NCBI GenBank assembly: GCA_030831135.1
Contig: JAURLR010000026.1
Location: forward strand, 1-7,550
Reading direction: 5' to 3'
DNA: 7,550 bases
Origin: Alphaproteobacteria bacterium
Lineage (GTDB): Bacteria; Pseudomonadota; Alphaproteobacteria; UBA6615
Shown: one piece after another, positions 1-6,269 of the stretch
Numbering within the stretch: position 1 is the first letter of the stretch
Layout: each line of letters starts with the position of its first letter
The notes under the pieces: model-generated
What the model was told of the DNA's origin: nothing
Databases searched by the model: none
Seen by the model: the letters and a program-made list of their open reading frames with translations, nothing else
Position numbers and translations under genes: made by a program

Positions 1-580
1 GACGCGGCGGGGCCGGTTCTGCCGAAGGCCGGGTCGCAGCGGCAGGCGCGGATGCAGATGGTGTTCCGGGCGTGCGCGCGGCTGAAGGTGGCGGCAGGAC
101 GGTTCTCTGGACGGTTGCGGATGCGGTTTGGACAGGGGATGGCGATGACAGAGACGCGGCATTGGCAGGAATTTGCAGCCGCTGGCCAACCTGAATTGCA
201 TAGGGCGCACGCATGTTGTTGGCGCGGACCAGCGAGGACCTGTCCACCCCGAACCGGTCGGAAATGGCGTAAATGGTATCGCCGGGCTGCACCACATAGC
301 CCTGACTTTCGGGCAGGCGAAGGCGTTCGCCGATGGTCAGTCGATAGGGTGGACGCAGCGAGTTCCAGTCGATCAGGGCGCGGGTGGAAACGCCATAACG
401 CTGCGCGATTCCGTATACGGTTTCTCCGCGCTCGATAAGGTGGGTGCCTGCTGCTTCCACTGGCGCCGGGGCGCGGCGATCATAACTTCGGTCGATCACC
501 TGCGCGGGCCCGCCCCCACTGGCGCAGGCTGTCAGGATCAGGGCTGTCAGGACGAGACCGAGAATTGCGCGCATCGACAT
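1..580 (-). CDS. LysM-repeat lipoprotein, probable NlpD/M23-type envelope protein (3' end outside window)
   Basis: About 193 residues are visible, starting at the ATG at 580 and open to the window edge, so the C-terminus is missing. The N-terminus is a lipoprotein signal: a short hydrophobic stretch (residues 5-16) followed by lipobox LTAC with the lipidated Cys at 19, then ASGGG. Two LysM domains follow: residues about 46-90 (ERGETVYGIAQRYGVS, ending GERLRLP) and 94-138 (QPGDTIYAISDRFGVD, ending GQRLQIP). After them comes a Pro/Ala/Ser-rich linker. LysM domains bind peptidoglycan glycan strands; two LysMs on a lipoprotein with a low-complexity linker is the layout of NlpD/EnvC-like proteins, which carry a C-terminal M23 (LytM) domain that activates or performs cell-wall cleavage. 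That domain would lie beyond base 1 and is inferred only. The gene starts 27 bases after pcm, so it is probably co-transcribed. Met3 (574) is an alternative start. Confidence 0.85.
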   Translation of the reverse strand, partial: MSMRAILGLVLTALILTACASGGGPAQVIDRSYDRRAPAPVEAAGTHLIERGETVYGIAQRYGVSTRALIDWNSLRPPYRLTIGERLRLPESQGYVVQPGDTIYAISDRFGVDRSSLVRANNMRAPYAIQVGQRLQIPANAASLSSPSPVQTASATVQRTVLPPPSAARTPGTPSASAPAAATRPSAEPAPPR

Positions 581-607
581 GACGCCCTGCGTGCCGCAAA
601 CCATGCG

Positions 608-1255
608 TCAGGTTCCGGTTTCGCGGGCAAGCCCGGGCAGCAAGGGCACAAACCGGACATCCATGATCACGTCGCTGTCATATCCGTCTTCGGTGCGGCG
701 GAACCGGACGAGCTGCTGCACGCGGCTCTGCCCGCCGACCGGCATCACCATGATCCCCCCGACCTTGAGCTGGTCGAGCAGGGATTGAGGTGGCTCAACA
801 CCGGCAGCCGTCACGCTGATGCGATCAAAGGGTGCCTGTTCGGGCCATCCTTTCATGCCATCTCCTGCCATGGTCGTTACGTTCGACAACTCAAGCGCCT
901 CAAACCGCTTGCGGGCTTCGGCCAGCAACGGCTTGTGACGCTCGATCGTGTACACTCGGCGACACAAATGGGACAGAATTGCGGCGTGATATCCGGAGCC
1001 CGTGCCGACTTCCAGCAGTTTCACCCTGTCATTGAGTTCGAGCGCCTGAATCATCGTTGCCACGACCAGAGGCTGGCTCAGGGTCTGGCCATAACCGATG
1101 GGAAGCGCGGTGTCTTCATAGGCGCGGTCGACAAAGGTTTCCGGCACAAACAACTCGCGCGGCACACTTTCGATGGCCGACAGGACGCTCGTATTGGTGA
1201 TCCCGGCCCTGCGCAGGGCCAGCACCAGACGCGCACGATGTGCCGGGGTGCTCAT
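608..1255 (-). CDS. pcm: Protein-L-isoaspartate O-methyltransferase
   Basis: The 215-residue protein is the usual length for bacterial PCMT, a cytoplasmic enzyme that uses S-adenosylmethionine to methylate L-isoaspartyl residues in aged proteins and so starts their repair. Visible hallmarks are the substrate-site segment GYGQTLSQP (54-62), SAM-binding motif I LEVGTGSGY (81-89), the acidic residue after the second strand in YTIER (Glu105), the GDG turn (131-133) typical of the family, and the terminal VRFVPLLPG-type segment near 200-208. The ATG overlaps the surE stop as ATGA, so translation is probably coupled. The surE-pcm pairing is widespread in proteobacteria and links both genes to stress and stationary-phase survival. 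Nothing looks broken. Confidence 0.96.
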   Translation of the reverse strand: MSTPAHRARLVLALRRAGITNTSVLSAIESVPRELFVPETFVDRAYEDTALPIGYGQTLSQPLVVATMIQALELNDRVKLLEVGTGSGYHAAILSHLCRRVYTIERHKPLLAEARKRFEALELSNVTTMAGDGMKGWPEQAPFDRISVTAAGVEPPQSLLDQLKVGGIMVMPVGGQSRVQQLVRFRRTEDGYDSDVIMDVRFVPLLPGLARETGT

Positions 1256-2052
1256 TTCTTCGGGTTGGTATCGACTGCCGCCGCCAAGGGCTTAAGTGCG
1301 CGGCGATTGGTGAAATCCAGATCAATCGGGGTCACGGAAATCCTGCGCGCTTCAACAGCGGCGAGATCCGTCCCCTTCTTTCCCGAGCTGTGGGTCGGCA
1401 GCGCCCCCACCCAAAAATACCGGCCACCACGCGGATGGCGGCTTTCAACGAGTGAGTCCCCCATTGGTCGCGAGCCCTGCGCGGTCACCTCGACACCTTT
1501 CACCTCATCGGGCGGGCAATCGGGGAAGTTGATGTTGATGAAGGTCCGTTTCGGCCATCCGGCGCGCAACAGCTTGCGGATCAGGTCCGGCGCGTATTTT
1601 TCGGCTGTGGCCCAATGGGTGTTGCTGCGGTCAAAATCTGTCTGCTGGCTGAACGCGATGGCCGGCACACCAAGGATCGTGGACTCCATGGCAGCCGAGC
1701 ACGTACCCGAATAGGTGATGAACTCGCCCATATTGCCGCCACGGTTGATCCCGGACAGCACGAGGTCGGGCTTGCGGTCCTTGAGGGCATGATGAATCCC
1801 GACGAGCACGCTGTCGGTCGGTGTTCCCTCGACGGCATAGCGCCGTCTCGCGATCCGCCGCAGCCAGAGCGGATACCGCAGGGTCAGCGAGTGTCCTGCC
1901 CCGCTTTGTTCTTCCATGGGCGCACAGACCCATACGTCTTTGGTAATGGTGCGCGCAATCCGCTCCAGCACCTTGATGCCGGGCGCGCGGACGCCGTCAT
2001 CGTTGGAGATCAGGATACGAAGACTGTCCAGCTTTTGGGGAAACTCATGCAT
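1252..2052 (-). CDS. surE: 5'/3'-nucleotidase SurE (survival protein)
   Basis: A 266-residue SurE-family phosphatase, which dephosphorylates nucleoside 5'- and 3'-monophosphates (and in some members short polyphosphate) with a divalent metal. Metal ligands seen: Asp18 and Asp19 in ISNDDG (16-20 region), Ser50 in EEQSGAGHS, and Asn103 in [10 protein letters not shown]. The segment [22 protein letters not shown] (114-135, read with the family) is also typical. The frame stays open to an ATG at 2148, but that would add 32 unlikely residues inside serS; the start at 2052 places the NDDG motif about ten residues later than in short SurE proteins and has a GAGAGG sequence 12 bases upstream. This start overlaps the serS stop by 8 bases, and the stop overlaps pcm by 3 bases. 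Expected role: nucleotide housekeeping in the cytoplasm during stress. Confidence 0.95.
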   Translation of the reverse strand: MHEFPQKLDSLRILISNDDGVRAPGIKVLERIARTITKDVWVCAPMEEQSGAGHSLTLRYPLWLRRIARRRYAVEGTPTDSVLVGIHHALKDRKPDLVLSGINRGGNMGEFITYSGTCSAAMESTILGVPAIAFSQQTDFDRSNTHWATAEKYAPDLIRKLLRAGWPKRTFININFPDCPPDEVKGVEVTAQGSRPMGDSLVESRHPRGGRYFWVGALPTHSSGKKGTDLAAVEARRISVTPIDLDFTNRRALKPLAAAVDTNPKK

Positions 2053-3331
2053 CGGCCCGGATAACCTCTCGCCCGCCCATATAGGGACGCAGCACGTCAG
2101 GAATGGTGATCGAGCCATCTGCGTTCTGGTAATTCTCCAGAACGGCAATCAGCGCCCGGCCGACAGCCACACCCGATCCATTGAGCGTGTGCAGATGTTC
2201 AGGCCCCATGCCGTCCCCGGCGGGCCGATAGCGTGCGTTCATCCGGCGCGCCTGGAAGGCCCGCGTGTTCGAGACGCTCGAAATTTCCCGGTAGGTGTCC
2301 TGCCCGGGCATCCAGACTTCCAGATCATGTGTCCTGGCAGCCCCGAACCCCGTATCTCCACTGCACAAGAGGACCACACGATAGGCCAACCCCAGGCGTT
2401 TCAGGATTTCTTCCGCGCAACCCGTCATCCGTTCCAGTTCCGCTTCGGAGTCCTCGGGCTTCACGATGGAGACGAGTTCAACCTTGTAGAACTGATGCTG
2501 GCGCAGCATACCGCGCGTATCCTTGCCCGCAGCCCCTGCTTCGGCCCGGAAACATGCCGTATGGGCCGTGACGCGAATGGGCAGCTCGCTTTCCTCGACA
2601 ATCTTTCCCGCAACCATATTGGTCAGGGGTACTTCAGCGGTCGGGATCAGCCAGCGGTCATCTGTTGTCCGGAACAGATCATCGCCGAATTTCGGCAATT
2701 GCCCGGTACCGTGTAGCACGTCTGCGCGCACCAGCAAGGGCGGGCTGATCTCGGTGTAACCGAATTCCTCGGTCTGCACATCGAGCATGAAATCGGCGAG
2801 TGCACGTTCCATCCGCGCCAACGCGCCTTTCAGAATGACAAACCGGGAGCCGGACAATTGAGAAGCGGTCTCGAAATCCATCAGACCCAGGGCTTCGCCG
2901 AGTTCAAAATGGGGTTTGGCATCGAAGGCAAAGACAGGCGGCTCACCAACCACGCGGAGCTCAAGATTGTCATCTTCACTCGCCCCGTCCGGAACATCGT
3001 CATCGAGAACATTGGGCAGGCCGGAAAGAATTTCATGCAATTCGTCCGCCGCGACACGTTCCTCGGCTTCCGCCTGCTCCATCTGCTCTTTCAGGGCTGA
3101 GACTTCGGCTTTGAGAGATTCGGCTTCATCCCCACGCCCGTCCTTCATGGCCGCGCCGATCTGCTTTGACGCCGCATTTCGTCGTTCCTGCATCTCCTGC
3201 AGACGCGTCTGTGCGGCGCGGCGCAAGGAATCGATCTCGAGTATGCGCGCTGGAACGAGGCTGTCTGCGCGTCGTTGCTGGCTGCGGTCCAGGGCGTCCG
3301 GATTCTCGCGAATCCATTTCAGATCATGCAT
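2045..3331 (-). CDS. serS: Seryl-tRNA synthetase
   Basis: A 428-residue class II aminoacyl-tRNA synthetase that charges tRNA-Ser (and tRNA-Sec where present) with serine using ATP. The N-terminus ([10 protein letters not shown]) and the Gln/Glu/Arg-rich helical arm at about 30-100 form the coiled coil that grips the long variable arm of tRNA-Ser. The serine-binding TAEVPLTN motif is at 231-238. Motif 2 ([17 protein letters not shown], 258-274, then [10 protein letters not shown]) and motif 3 ([17 protein letters not shown], 384-400) are intact. Length is normal. The start at 3331 is the first ATG of the family-typical N-terminus; no convincing ribosome binding site precedes it. It follows tatC after a 60-base gap containing a promoter-like sequence and overlaps surE at its end, so it may head its own transcript with surE and pcm. 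Confidence 0.98.
   Translation of the reverse strand: MHDLKWIRENPDALDRSQQRRADSLVPARILEIDSLRRAAQTRLQEMQERRNAASKQIGAAMKDGRGDEAESLKAEVSALKEQMEQAEAEERVAADELHEILSGLPNVLDDDVPDGASEDDNLELRVVGEPPVFAFDAKPHFELGEALGLMDFETASQLSGSRFVILKGALARMERALADFMLDVQTEEFGYTEISPPLLVRADVLHGTGQLPKFGDDLFRTTDDRWLIPTAEVPLTNMVAGKIVEESELPIRVTAHTACFRAEAGAAGKDTRGMLRQHQFYKVELVSIVKPEDSEAELERMTGCAEEILKRLGLAYRVVLLCSGDTGFGAARTHDLEVWMPGQDTYREISSVSNTRAFQARRMNARYRPAGDGMGPEHLHTLNGSGVAVGRALIAVLENYQNADGSITIPDVLRPYMGGREVIRADA
2065..2070 (-). promoter_or_regulatory. surE ribosome binding site inside serS
   Basis: GAGAGG on the minus strand lies within the last serS codons, 12 bases before the ATG at 2052. The spacing is slightly long, but the sequence supports a surE start that overlaps the serS stop rather than the far upstream ATG at 2148. 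Confidence 0.45.
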
Positions 3332-3354
3332 GAGTTTTAAGCCGAATTGGGGTT

Positions 3355-3374
3355 CGCGCCCTTATAGGGGCGCG
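3355..3374. repeat. GC-rich inverted repeat between tatC and serS
   Basis: CGCGCCC (3355-3361) and GGGCGCG (3368-3374) form a perfect 7-bp stem around TTATAG; an alternative outer pairing is TTCGCG (3353-3358) with CGCGAA (3375-3380). It lies 17 bases after the tatC stop. No U-run follows on the minus strand, so it is not a standard intrinsic terminator, but it could attenuate read-through from tatC or act as an operator around the possible serS -10. Confidence 0.45.
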
Positions 3375-3389
3375 CGCGAATCGCGTCCA
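3361..3389 (-). promoter_or_regulatory. Possible serS promoter
   Basis: On the minus strand TGGACG (3389-3384) and TATAAG (3366-3361) are 17 bases apart, matching 4/6 and 5/6 of the sigma-70 hexamers. Transcription would start near 3354, leaving a leader of about 23 bases before the serS ATG at 3331. The -10 hexamer sits in the loop of a GC-rich inverted repeat, which leaves open whether this is a promoter or just a hairpin. Confidence 0.35.
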
Positions 3390-3391
3390 GT

Positions 3392-4258
3392 TCAGGCGTC
3401 ACCGTTCAACTGCGCTTCCGCCTCGGCCGCTGCGCGATCTTTCGAGCGCCAGATCAACGTCGCGCAGTAAATCGAGACTTCGTAGAGAATGATGATCGGG
3501 ATCGCGAGAGCGAGCTGACTGAGCGGATCGGGCGGGGTCAGGACCGCCGCCGCGATGAAGGCGGAAACAATCGCATAGCGCCGTTTCTTCCGGAGACCAT
3601 CGGGTGTCACCATCCCCACACGGGCCAGCAGCGAAATCACCACGGGAAGCTCGAAGCTCAACCCGAAGGCAAAGATCAGGCGCATGACCAGCGACAGGTA
3701 TTCGTTGACCTTGGGCTCCAGCTCGATCGAGAGCTCCCCCGGGCCAACCGCGAGTTGTTCGAACCCGGTGAAAAACTCCCACGCAACCGGCATCACGAAA
3801 TAATAAACAAAAGCTCCCCCACCAAAGAACAGGAACGGCGTAGCGATCAGGAATGGCAGGAAGGCGCCCTTCTCGTTCTTGTAAAGACCGGGGGCGACAA
3901 ACATCCAGACCTGCGAAGCAAAGACAGGGAATGAGATGAAGGCCGCTGCGAAAAATGCCACCTTGATGTTGGTGAAGAACTTCTCGTGCATTGCCGTGAA
4001 GATCAGGCGGCGGTTCGGATCGCCTTCCCAGACTTCGGCGAGTGGTGCGACGAGGAAGTTGAAGAACGGATTCGCGAAATAAAAGCAGATCAGAAACATC
4101 ACCACAAAACCGATGGCCGCAAACAGCAGTCGCTTGCGCAGCTCGGTCAGGTGCTCGATGAGCGACATCTTGCGATCATCAATGCCCTCATCTTCAGGAA
4201 GAGGACCATCGTCAGGCCCCTGGCCCTCCAGTTCCTCTGTGCCGGTTTCGTTGGTCAT
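3392..4258 (-). CDS. tatC: Sec-independent (twin-arginine) protein translocase subunit TatC
   Basis: A 288-residue polytopic inner-membrane protein, the main receptor for the RR signal peptide in the Tat system that exports folded proteins. It carries the cytoplasmic HLTELRKRL motif (36-44), the periplasmic segment FTAMHEKFFT (87-96), the conserved LYKNEKGAFLPF loop (125-136; Glu129 corresponds by context to the signal-peptide-binding Glu of E. coli TatC), and TPPDPLSQ (241-248). Six hydrophobic segments are readable at roughly 44-62, 97-121, 133-158, 186-213, 227-241 and 249-268. The first 30 residues are an acidic, Gly/Pro-rich extension ahead of MSLIEHL; Met31 could serve as a start, but the ATG at 4258 overlaps the tatB stop as ATGA and has GGGTGA 8 bases upstream, which favours it. 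It is the last gene of tatABC. Confidence 0.97.
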   Translation of the reverse strand: MTNETGTEELEGQGPDDGPLPEDEGIDDRKMSLIEHLTELRKRLLFAAIGFVVMFLICFYFANPFFNFLVAPLAEVWEGDPNRRLIFTAMHEKFFTNIKVAFFAAAFISFPVFASQVWMFVAPGLYKNEKGAFLPFLIATPFLFFGGGAFVYYFVMPVAWEFFTGFEQLAVGPGELSIELEPKVNEYLSLVMRLIFAFGLSFELPVVISLLARVGMVTPDGLRKKRRYAIVSAFIAAAVLTPPDPLSQLALAIPIIILYEVSIYCATLIWRSKDRAAAEAEAQLNGDA

Positions 4259-4716
4259 GACGGCGTATCACCCGCGGCTTTGGGCTTGTCGATGTCGGGT
4301 TTGTCGGTATCGGGCTTGTCATTATCGGGCACGTCCGCAGAACCCTCACCGGCAGTATCAAGCGTGTCGTTCTTGGCCACAGTTTCGGGCTTGCTCGCCG
4401 GATCCAGGATACTGTTGCCAGCGGCAAGCGGATCGTCCTCGAGGCCGAGCATGTCATCGTCTGATTCCGAAATGCGCTTGAGCGCCTCGCCCGGGTCATA
4501 ATAGTCGAGATTGTCCTCGAGATCGCGCTTCATGTCGTCCAGTCCGGACTCACGCGCCAGATCGTCAATCCCGGACTGGAATTCCCGCGCAGCGGACCGC
4601 ACCTTTCGGACCACCCCCATAACCATACGAATGGCATTGGGAAGCTCTTTCGGGCCGATGACAACCAATGCCACGACCATGATGAGCATCAGCTCCGGCC
4701 AACCCAGATCAAACAT
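4255..4716 (-). CDS. tatB: Sec-independent protein translocase subunit TatB
   Basis: A 153-residue TatB. The single N-terminal membrane helix with the signature MFDLGWPELMLIMVVALVVIGPKELP (residues 1-26 read as a family pattern: Glu8, then GPKELP at 21-26) is diagnostic and separates it from TatA. An amphipathic helix (about 27-70, RKVRSAAREFQSGIDDLARES) follows, then a long acidic, low-complexity cytoplasmic tail. TatB pairs with TatC to form the receptor that recognises twin-arginine signal peptides. The tail contains three tandem DxDKP units (DNDKP-DTDKP-DIDKP, about 131-145), a 15-base DNA repeat listed separately. It starts 56 bases after tatA and its stop overlaps tatC, matching a tatABC operon. 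No clear ribosome binding site is visible before the ATG. Confidence 0.96.
   Translation of the reverse strand: MFDLGWPELMLIMVVALVVIGPKELPNAIRMVMGVVRKVRSAAREFQSGIDDLARESGLDDMKRDLEDNLDYYDPGEALKRISESDDDMLGLEDDPLAAGNSILDPASKPETVAKNDTLDTAGEGSADVPDNDKPDTDKPDIDKPKAAGDTPS
4282..4326. repeat. Three 15-base tandem units inside tatB
   Basis: The units GGGCTTGTCGATGTC, GGGTTTGTCGGTATC and GGGCTTGTCATTATC run head to tail. On the minus strand they encode DNDKP, DTDKP and DIDKP in the disordered C-terminal tail of TatB. Unit length is a multiple of three, so changes in copy number would keep the frame. The units differ at several bases, which indicates they are not a very recent expansion. Confidence 0.75.
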
Positions 4717-4731
4717 TTTCGCGAAATCCGT

Positions 4732-4750
4732 TTACGACCCGATTACGACC
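4732..4750. repeat. Short direct repeat in the tatA-tatB gap
   Basis: TTACGACC occurs at 4732-4739 and 4743-4750, an 11-base period within the 56-base gap between tatA and tatB. It may be only a small local duplication; no regulatory role is evident. The rest of the gap shows neither a strong hairpin nor a clear promoter. Confidence 0.4.
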
Positions 4751-4772
4751 GGGGCGTTCTGTGTTGGAAAGA

Positions 4773-4994
4773 TCAGCTTTTGGCTGTCTCGTCTTCACGC
4801 TTTGTCGTGGTGGTGATTTCAGCGTCTTCGATTTTTTCGGAAGCTGTTGAATTCTCGTCTTTCATGTTGCTCTTGAAAGACTTGATCCCCTTGGCGACAT
4901 CGCCCATCAGACTGGGGATCTTGCCGCGCCCGCCGAAGAGAACGAGGACGACAACCAGAACGATGAGCCAGTGCCAGATTGAAAACGTGCCCAT
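4773..4994 (-). CDS. tatA: Sec-independent protein translocase subunit TatA
   Basis: A 73-residue TatA, a normal length for the family. A single membrane helix at about 6-20 ([18 protein letters not shown]) is followed by the hinge and amphipathic helix [23 protein letters not shown] (22-44) and a short charged tail ending [13 protein letters not shown]. TatA oligomerises in the inner membrane to form the export-competent site once TatBC has bound a folded substrate. The start at 4994 is supported by GCGGAG with a 10-base spacing and by the family-typical [10 protein letters not shown]-terminus. It is the first gene of tatABC; the upstream gap carries two palindromes and a possible promoter. 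TatE is the only near alternative, but position next to tatB favours TatA. Confidence 0.96.
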   Translation of the reverse strand: MGTFSIWHWLIVLVVVLVLFGGRGKIPSLMGDVAKGIKSFKSNMKDENSTASEKIEDAEITTTTKREDETAKS

Positions 4995-5004
4995 ACGCAG
5001 TGTG

Positions 5005-5009
5005 CTCCG
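5005..5009 (-). promoter_or_regulatory. tatA ribosome binding site
   Basis: CGGAG on the minus strand sits 10 bases before the tatA ATG at 4994. It supports this start and is the clearest Shine-Dalgarno sequence in the tat cluster. Confidence 0.6.
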
Positions 5010-5021
5010 CTGACTGAATTA

Positions 5022-5039
5022 TTTCCGAACATTCGGAAA
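5022..5039. promoter_or_regulatory. Perfect 18-base inverted repeat in the tatA leader
   Basis: TTTCCGAA-CA-TTCGGAAA has 8-base perfect arms with a 2-base centre, 27 bases upstream of the tatA start and 16 bases from its Shine-Dalgarno region. It could be a protein-binding operator, or in RNA a 7-bp stem with a 4-base loop. There is no U-run after it on the minus strand, so it is not an intrinsic terminator for the ATPase gene. It does not match the alphaproteobacterial LexA pattern GTTC-N7-GTTC. Confidence 0.5.
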
Positions 5040-5049
5040 GTTGACCCCA

Positions 5050-5078
5050 ACTATCGCAGAAAGACTATTGCACTGCAA
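5050..5078 (-). promoter_or_regulatory. Possible tatABC promoter
   Basis: On the minus strand TTGCAG (5078-5073) and GATAGT (5055-5050) are separated by 17 bases, matching 4 of 6 positions of each sigma-70 hexamer. Transcription would begin near 5043, giving a leader of about 50 bases that includes the palindrome at 5022-5039. The -35-like hexamer falls inside the 15-base palindrome at 5066-5080. The agreement is modest and other starts are possible, including one using AATAAT just after the 5022-5039 palindrome. Confidence 0.33.
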
Positions 5079-5080
5079 TA
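5066..5080. promoter_or_regulatory. Perfect 15-base palindrome, operator candidate
   Basis: TATTGCA-C-TGCAATA has two perfect 7-base arms around one central base, in the non-coding gap before tatA. Short spacing and odd centre fit a dimeric regulator's operator better than an RNA hairpin. It overlaps the proposed -35 hexamer of tatABC. I do not assign a regulator; TGC-rich palindromes are known for PhaR-type repressors, but that resemblance is loose. Confidence 0.45.
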
Positions 5081-5125
5081 TACCTCGATCCCCTGGACCA
5101 GAGGTTCGACAGTGTTCTCAACCAT

Positions 5126-6175
5126 TTAAGCCTTGGCTGTGCGCGTGAAGACGAAGGTCTGGGTATCATTGCGTGTGACCGAGACCTGTGCCCCCGCTTT
5201 TGGCAGGTAGCGCCCCGGGACATGAACGCGAACCCTGGTGGCTTCCCCATCTGACAATCGTACGTCAATCAGACTGCTGCGCCCCAGAAACCGCGCGGAC
5301 GCAATGGTCCCGTTGGCGTGATCAGGGGTCTCGGCAATGGACAGTGCTTCCGGGCGCACCAAAACATCCACCTTCGCACCATTCGCCGTTCCGTTTGTTG
5401 CTACAGGCCCCAATACAGTCTGGACGTGACCGTTTTCGACCACACCCTCGAACCGGTTCACGTCACCGAAGAACGCGGCCACGAAGGTATCAGCTGGTTT
5501 AAGGTAGATTTCATCGGGCGATCCGACCTGCCGGATACGACCACGGTTCATGACCGCGATCCGGTCGGCAAGATACATGGCTTCTTCGGGGTCATGGGTC
5601 ACCATCAGGGTTGCGATACCGCTGTCCCGAAGAATCTCGGCCGTCTGGTCGCGTACCCTGTGGCGCAAGGATGTATCGAGGCCCGAAAACGGCTCATCGA
5701 GCAGAACCACACGTGGTCGCGGCGCAATGGCACGTGCCAGTGCGACACGCTGTTGCTGGCCACCTGACAACTGATGCGGATAGGTCGCGGCATAACCGCT
5801 CATGCCGGTCCGTTCGAGCGCCTGGGCGACCATTCGGTCTCGCTCGGCCGTGTTGTGCTTCTGCAAACCGAAGGCGATGTTCCCCCGAACGGTCAGGTGC
5901 GGAAACAGCGCGTAGTCCTGAAATACGATACCGACATTGCGATTTTCGGGGGGAACGGCGTTTCGTGTGTCCGCCATCACCGCACCACCAATCGTGACAC
6001 GCCCCTCCTGAAGGGGCTCCAGCCCGGCTGCCACACGGAGCAGAGTTGTTTTCCCGCACCCCGACGGCCCGACGAGACAGACGACCTCACCCGCACCTAC
6101 GGACAGTTCGGCATCGTCCACCGCCAGAATCACGCCAAACCGGTGCGTTACATGCTCAATTGCAAGATCATTCAC
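5126..6175 (-). CDS. fbpC: Iron(III)-type ABC transporter ATP-binding protein (FbpC-like)
   Basis: Cytoplasmic ATPase of an importer in the iron/spermidine/sulfate (CUT1-like) class, about 349 residues from the chosen GTG. Numbered from that start: Walker A GPSGCGKTT (36-44), Q-loop VFQDYALFPHLTV (84-96), signature LSGGQQQRVALARAI (136-150), Walker B VVLLDEPFSGLD (156-167), H-loop VTHD (192-195), then a C-terminal TOBE-like regulatory domain (VRPEAL near 273-278). PPENRNVGIVFQDYALFPHLTV resembles FbpC most closely; PotA, CysA and UgpC are less likely alternatives. The Fur box just upstream supports iron. No ATG exists at the N-terminus: GTG codons at 6205, 6187 and 6175 are possible; 6175 gives the family-like MNDLAIEHVTHRFG but lacks a good ribosome binding site. 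No permease or binding-protein gene is adjacent, so partners must be elsewhere. Confidence 0.87.
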   Translation of the reverse strand: MNDLAIEHVTHRFGVILAVDDAELSVGAGEVVCLVGPSGCGKTTLLRVAAGLEPLQEGRVTIGGAVMADTRNAVPPENRNVGIVFQDYALFPHLTVRGNIAFGLQKHNTAERDRMVAQALERTGMSGYAATYPHQLSGGQQQRVALARAIAPRPRVVLLDEPFSGLDTSLRHRVRDQTAEILRDSGIATLMVTHDPEEAMYLADRIAVMNRGRIRQVGSPDEIYLKPADTFVAAFFGDVNRFEGVVENGHVQTVLGPVATNGTANGAKVDVLVRPEALSIAETPDHANGTIASARFLGRSSLIDVRLSDGEATRVRVHVPGRYLPKAGAQVSVTRNDTQTFVFTRTAKA

Positions 6176-6231
6176 GTCGGAAACCACTATTGAGACCGCC
6201 CGCACAACACGGACACAAGAAACCGAAACCT

Positions 6232-6250
6232 ATTGAAAACGATTATCAAC
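6232..6250 (-). promoter_or_regulatory. Fur-box candidate upstream of the FbpC-like ATPase
   Basis: The plus-strand sequence attgaaaacgattatcaac contains TGAAAAC-G-ATTATCA (6234-6248). Read on the minus strand this is TGATAAT-C-GTTTTCA, which matches 12 of 14 defined positions of the classical 7-1-7 Fur box TGATAATnATTATCA, flanked symmetrically by T and A. It lies 26 bases upstream of the first possible GTG (6205) and 56 upstream of the preferred one (6175). It overlaps a TTGATA and a GATAAT, which could be promoter hexamers, so an iron-loaded Fur bound here would be expected to repress. The match is directly seen; binding is inferred. Confidence 0.72.
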
Positions 6251-6269
6251 CGCAACAAGTTCGGAACCA

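Noticed and set aside
173..1714. Long plus-strand open frame of 513 codons
   Set aside because: It lies antisense to the clearly conserved pcm and surE genes and part of the LysM gene; its residue make-up (His, Gly, Arg-rich, no recognisable domain) is that of an antisense shadow in GC-rich DNA.
2053..2148. Upstream extension of the surE frame to the ATG at 2148
   Set aside because: It would overlap about 100 bases of serS and add 32 residues unlike SurE N-termini; the ATG at 2052 has a ribosome binding site and fits the family.
1916..2716. Plus-strand open frame of 266 codons
   Set aside because: Fully antisense to serS and the start of surE, with no recognisable motif or ribosome binding site support.
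3986..4501. Plus-strand open frame with Ser/Gly/Leu repeats
   Set aside because: The repeats are the antisense reading of the TatB DxDKP units; the frame covers tatC and tatB on the other strand.
5022..5039. LexA/SOS box
   Set aside because: The site contains GAAC but not the GTTC-N7-GTTC spacing used by alphaproteobacterial LexA, and tat genes are not expected SOS targets.
5088..5105. Possible terminator hairpin after the ATPase gene (CCTCTGG/CCAGGGG)
   Set aside because: Only about 5 bp can pair once a realistic loop is allowed, one pair is G-U, and no U-run follows.
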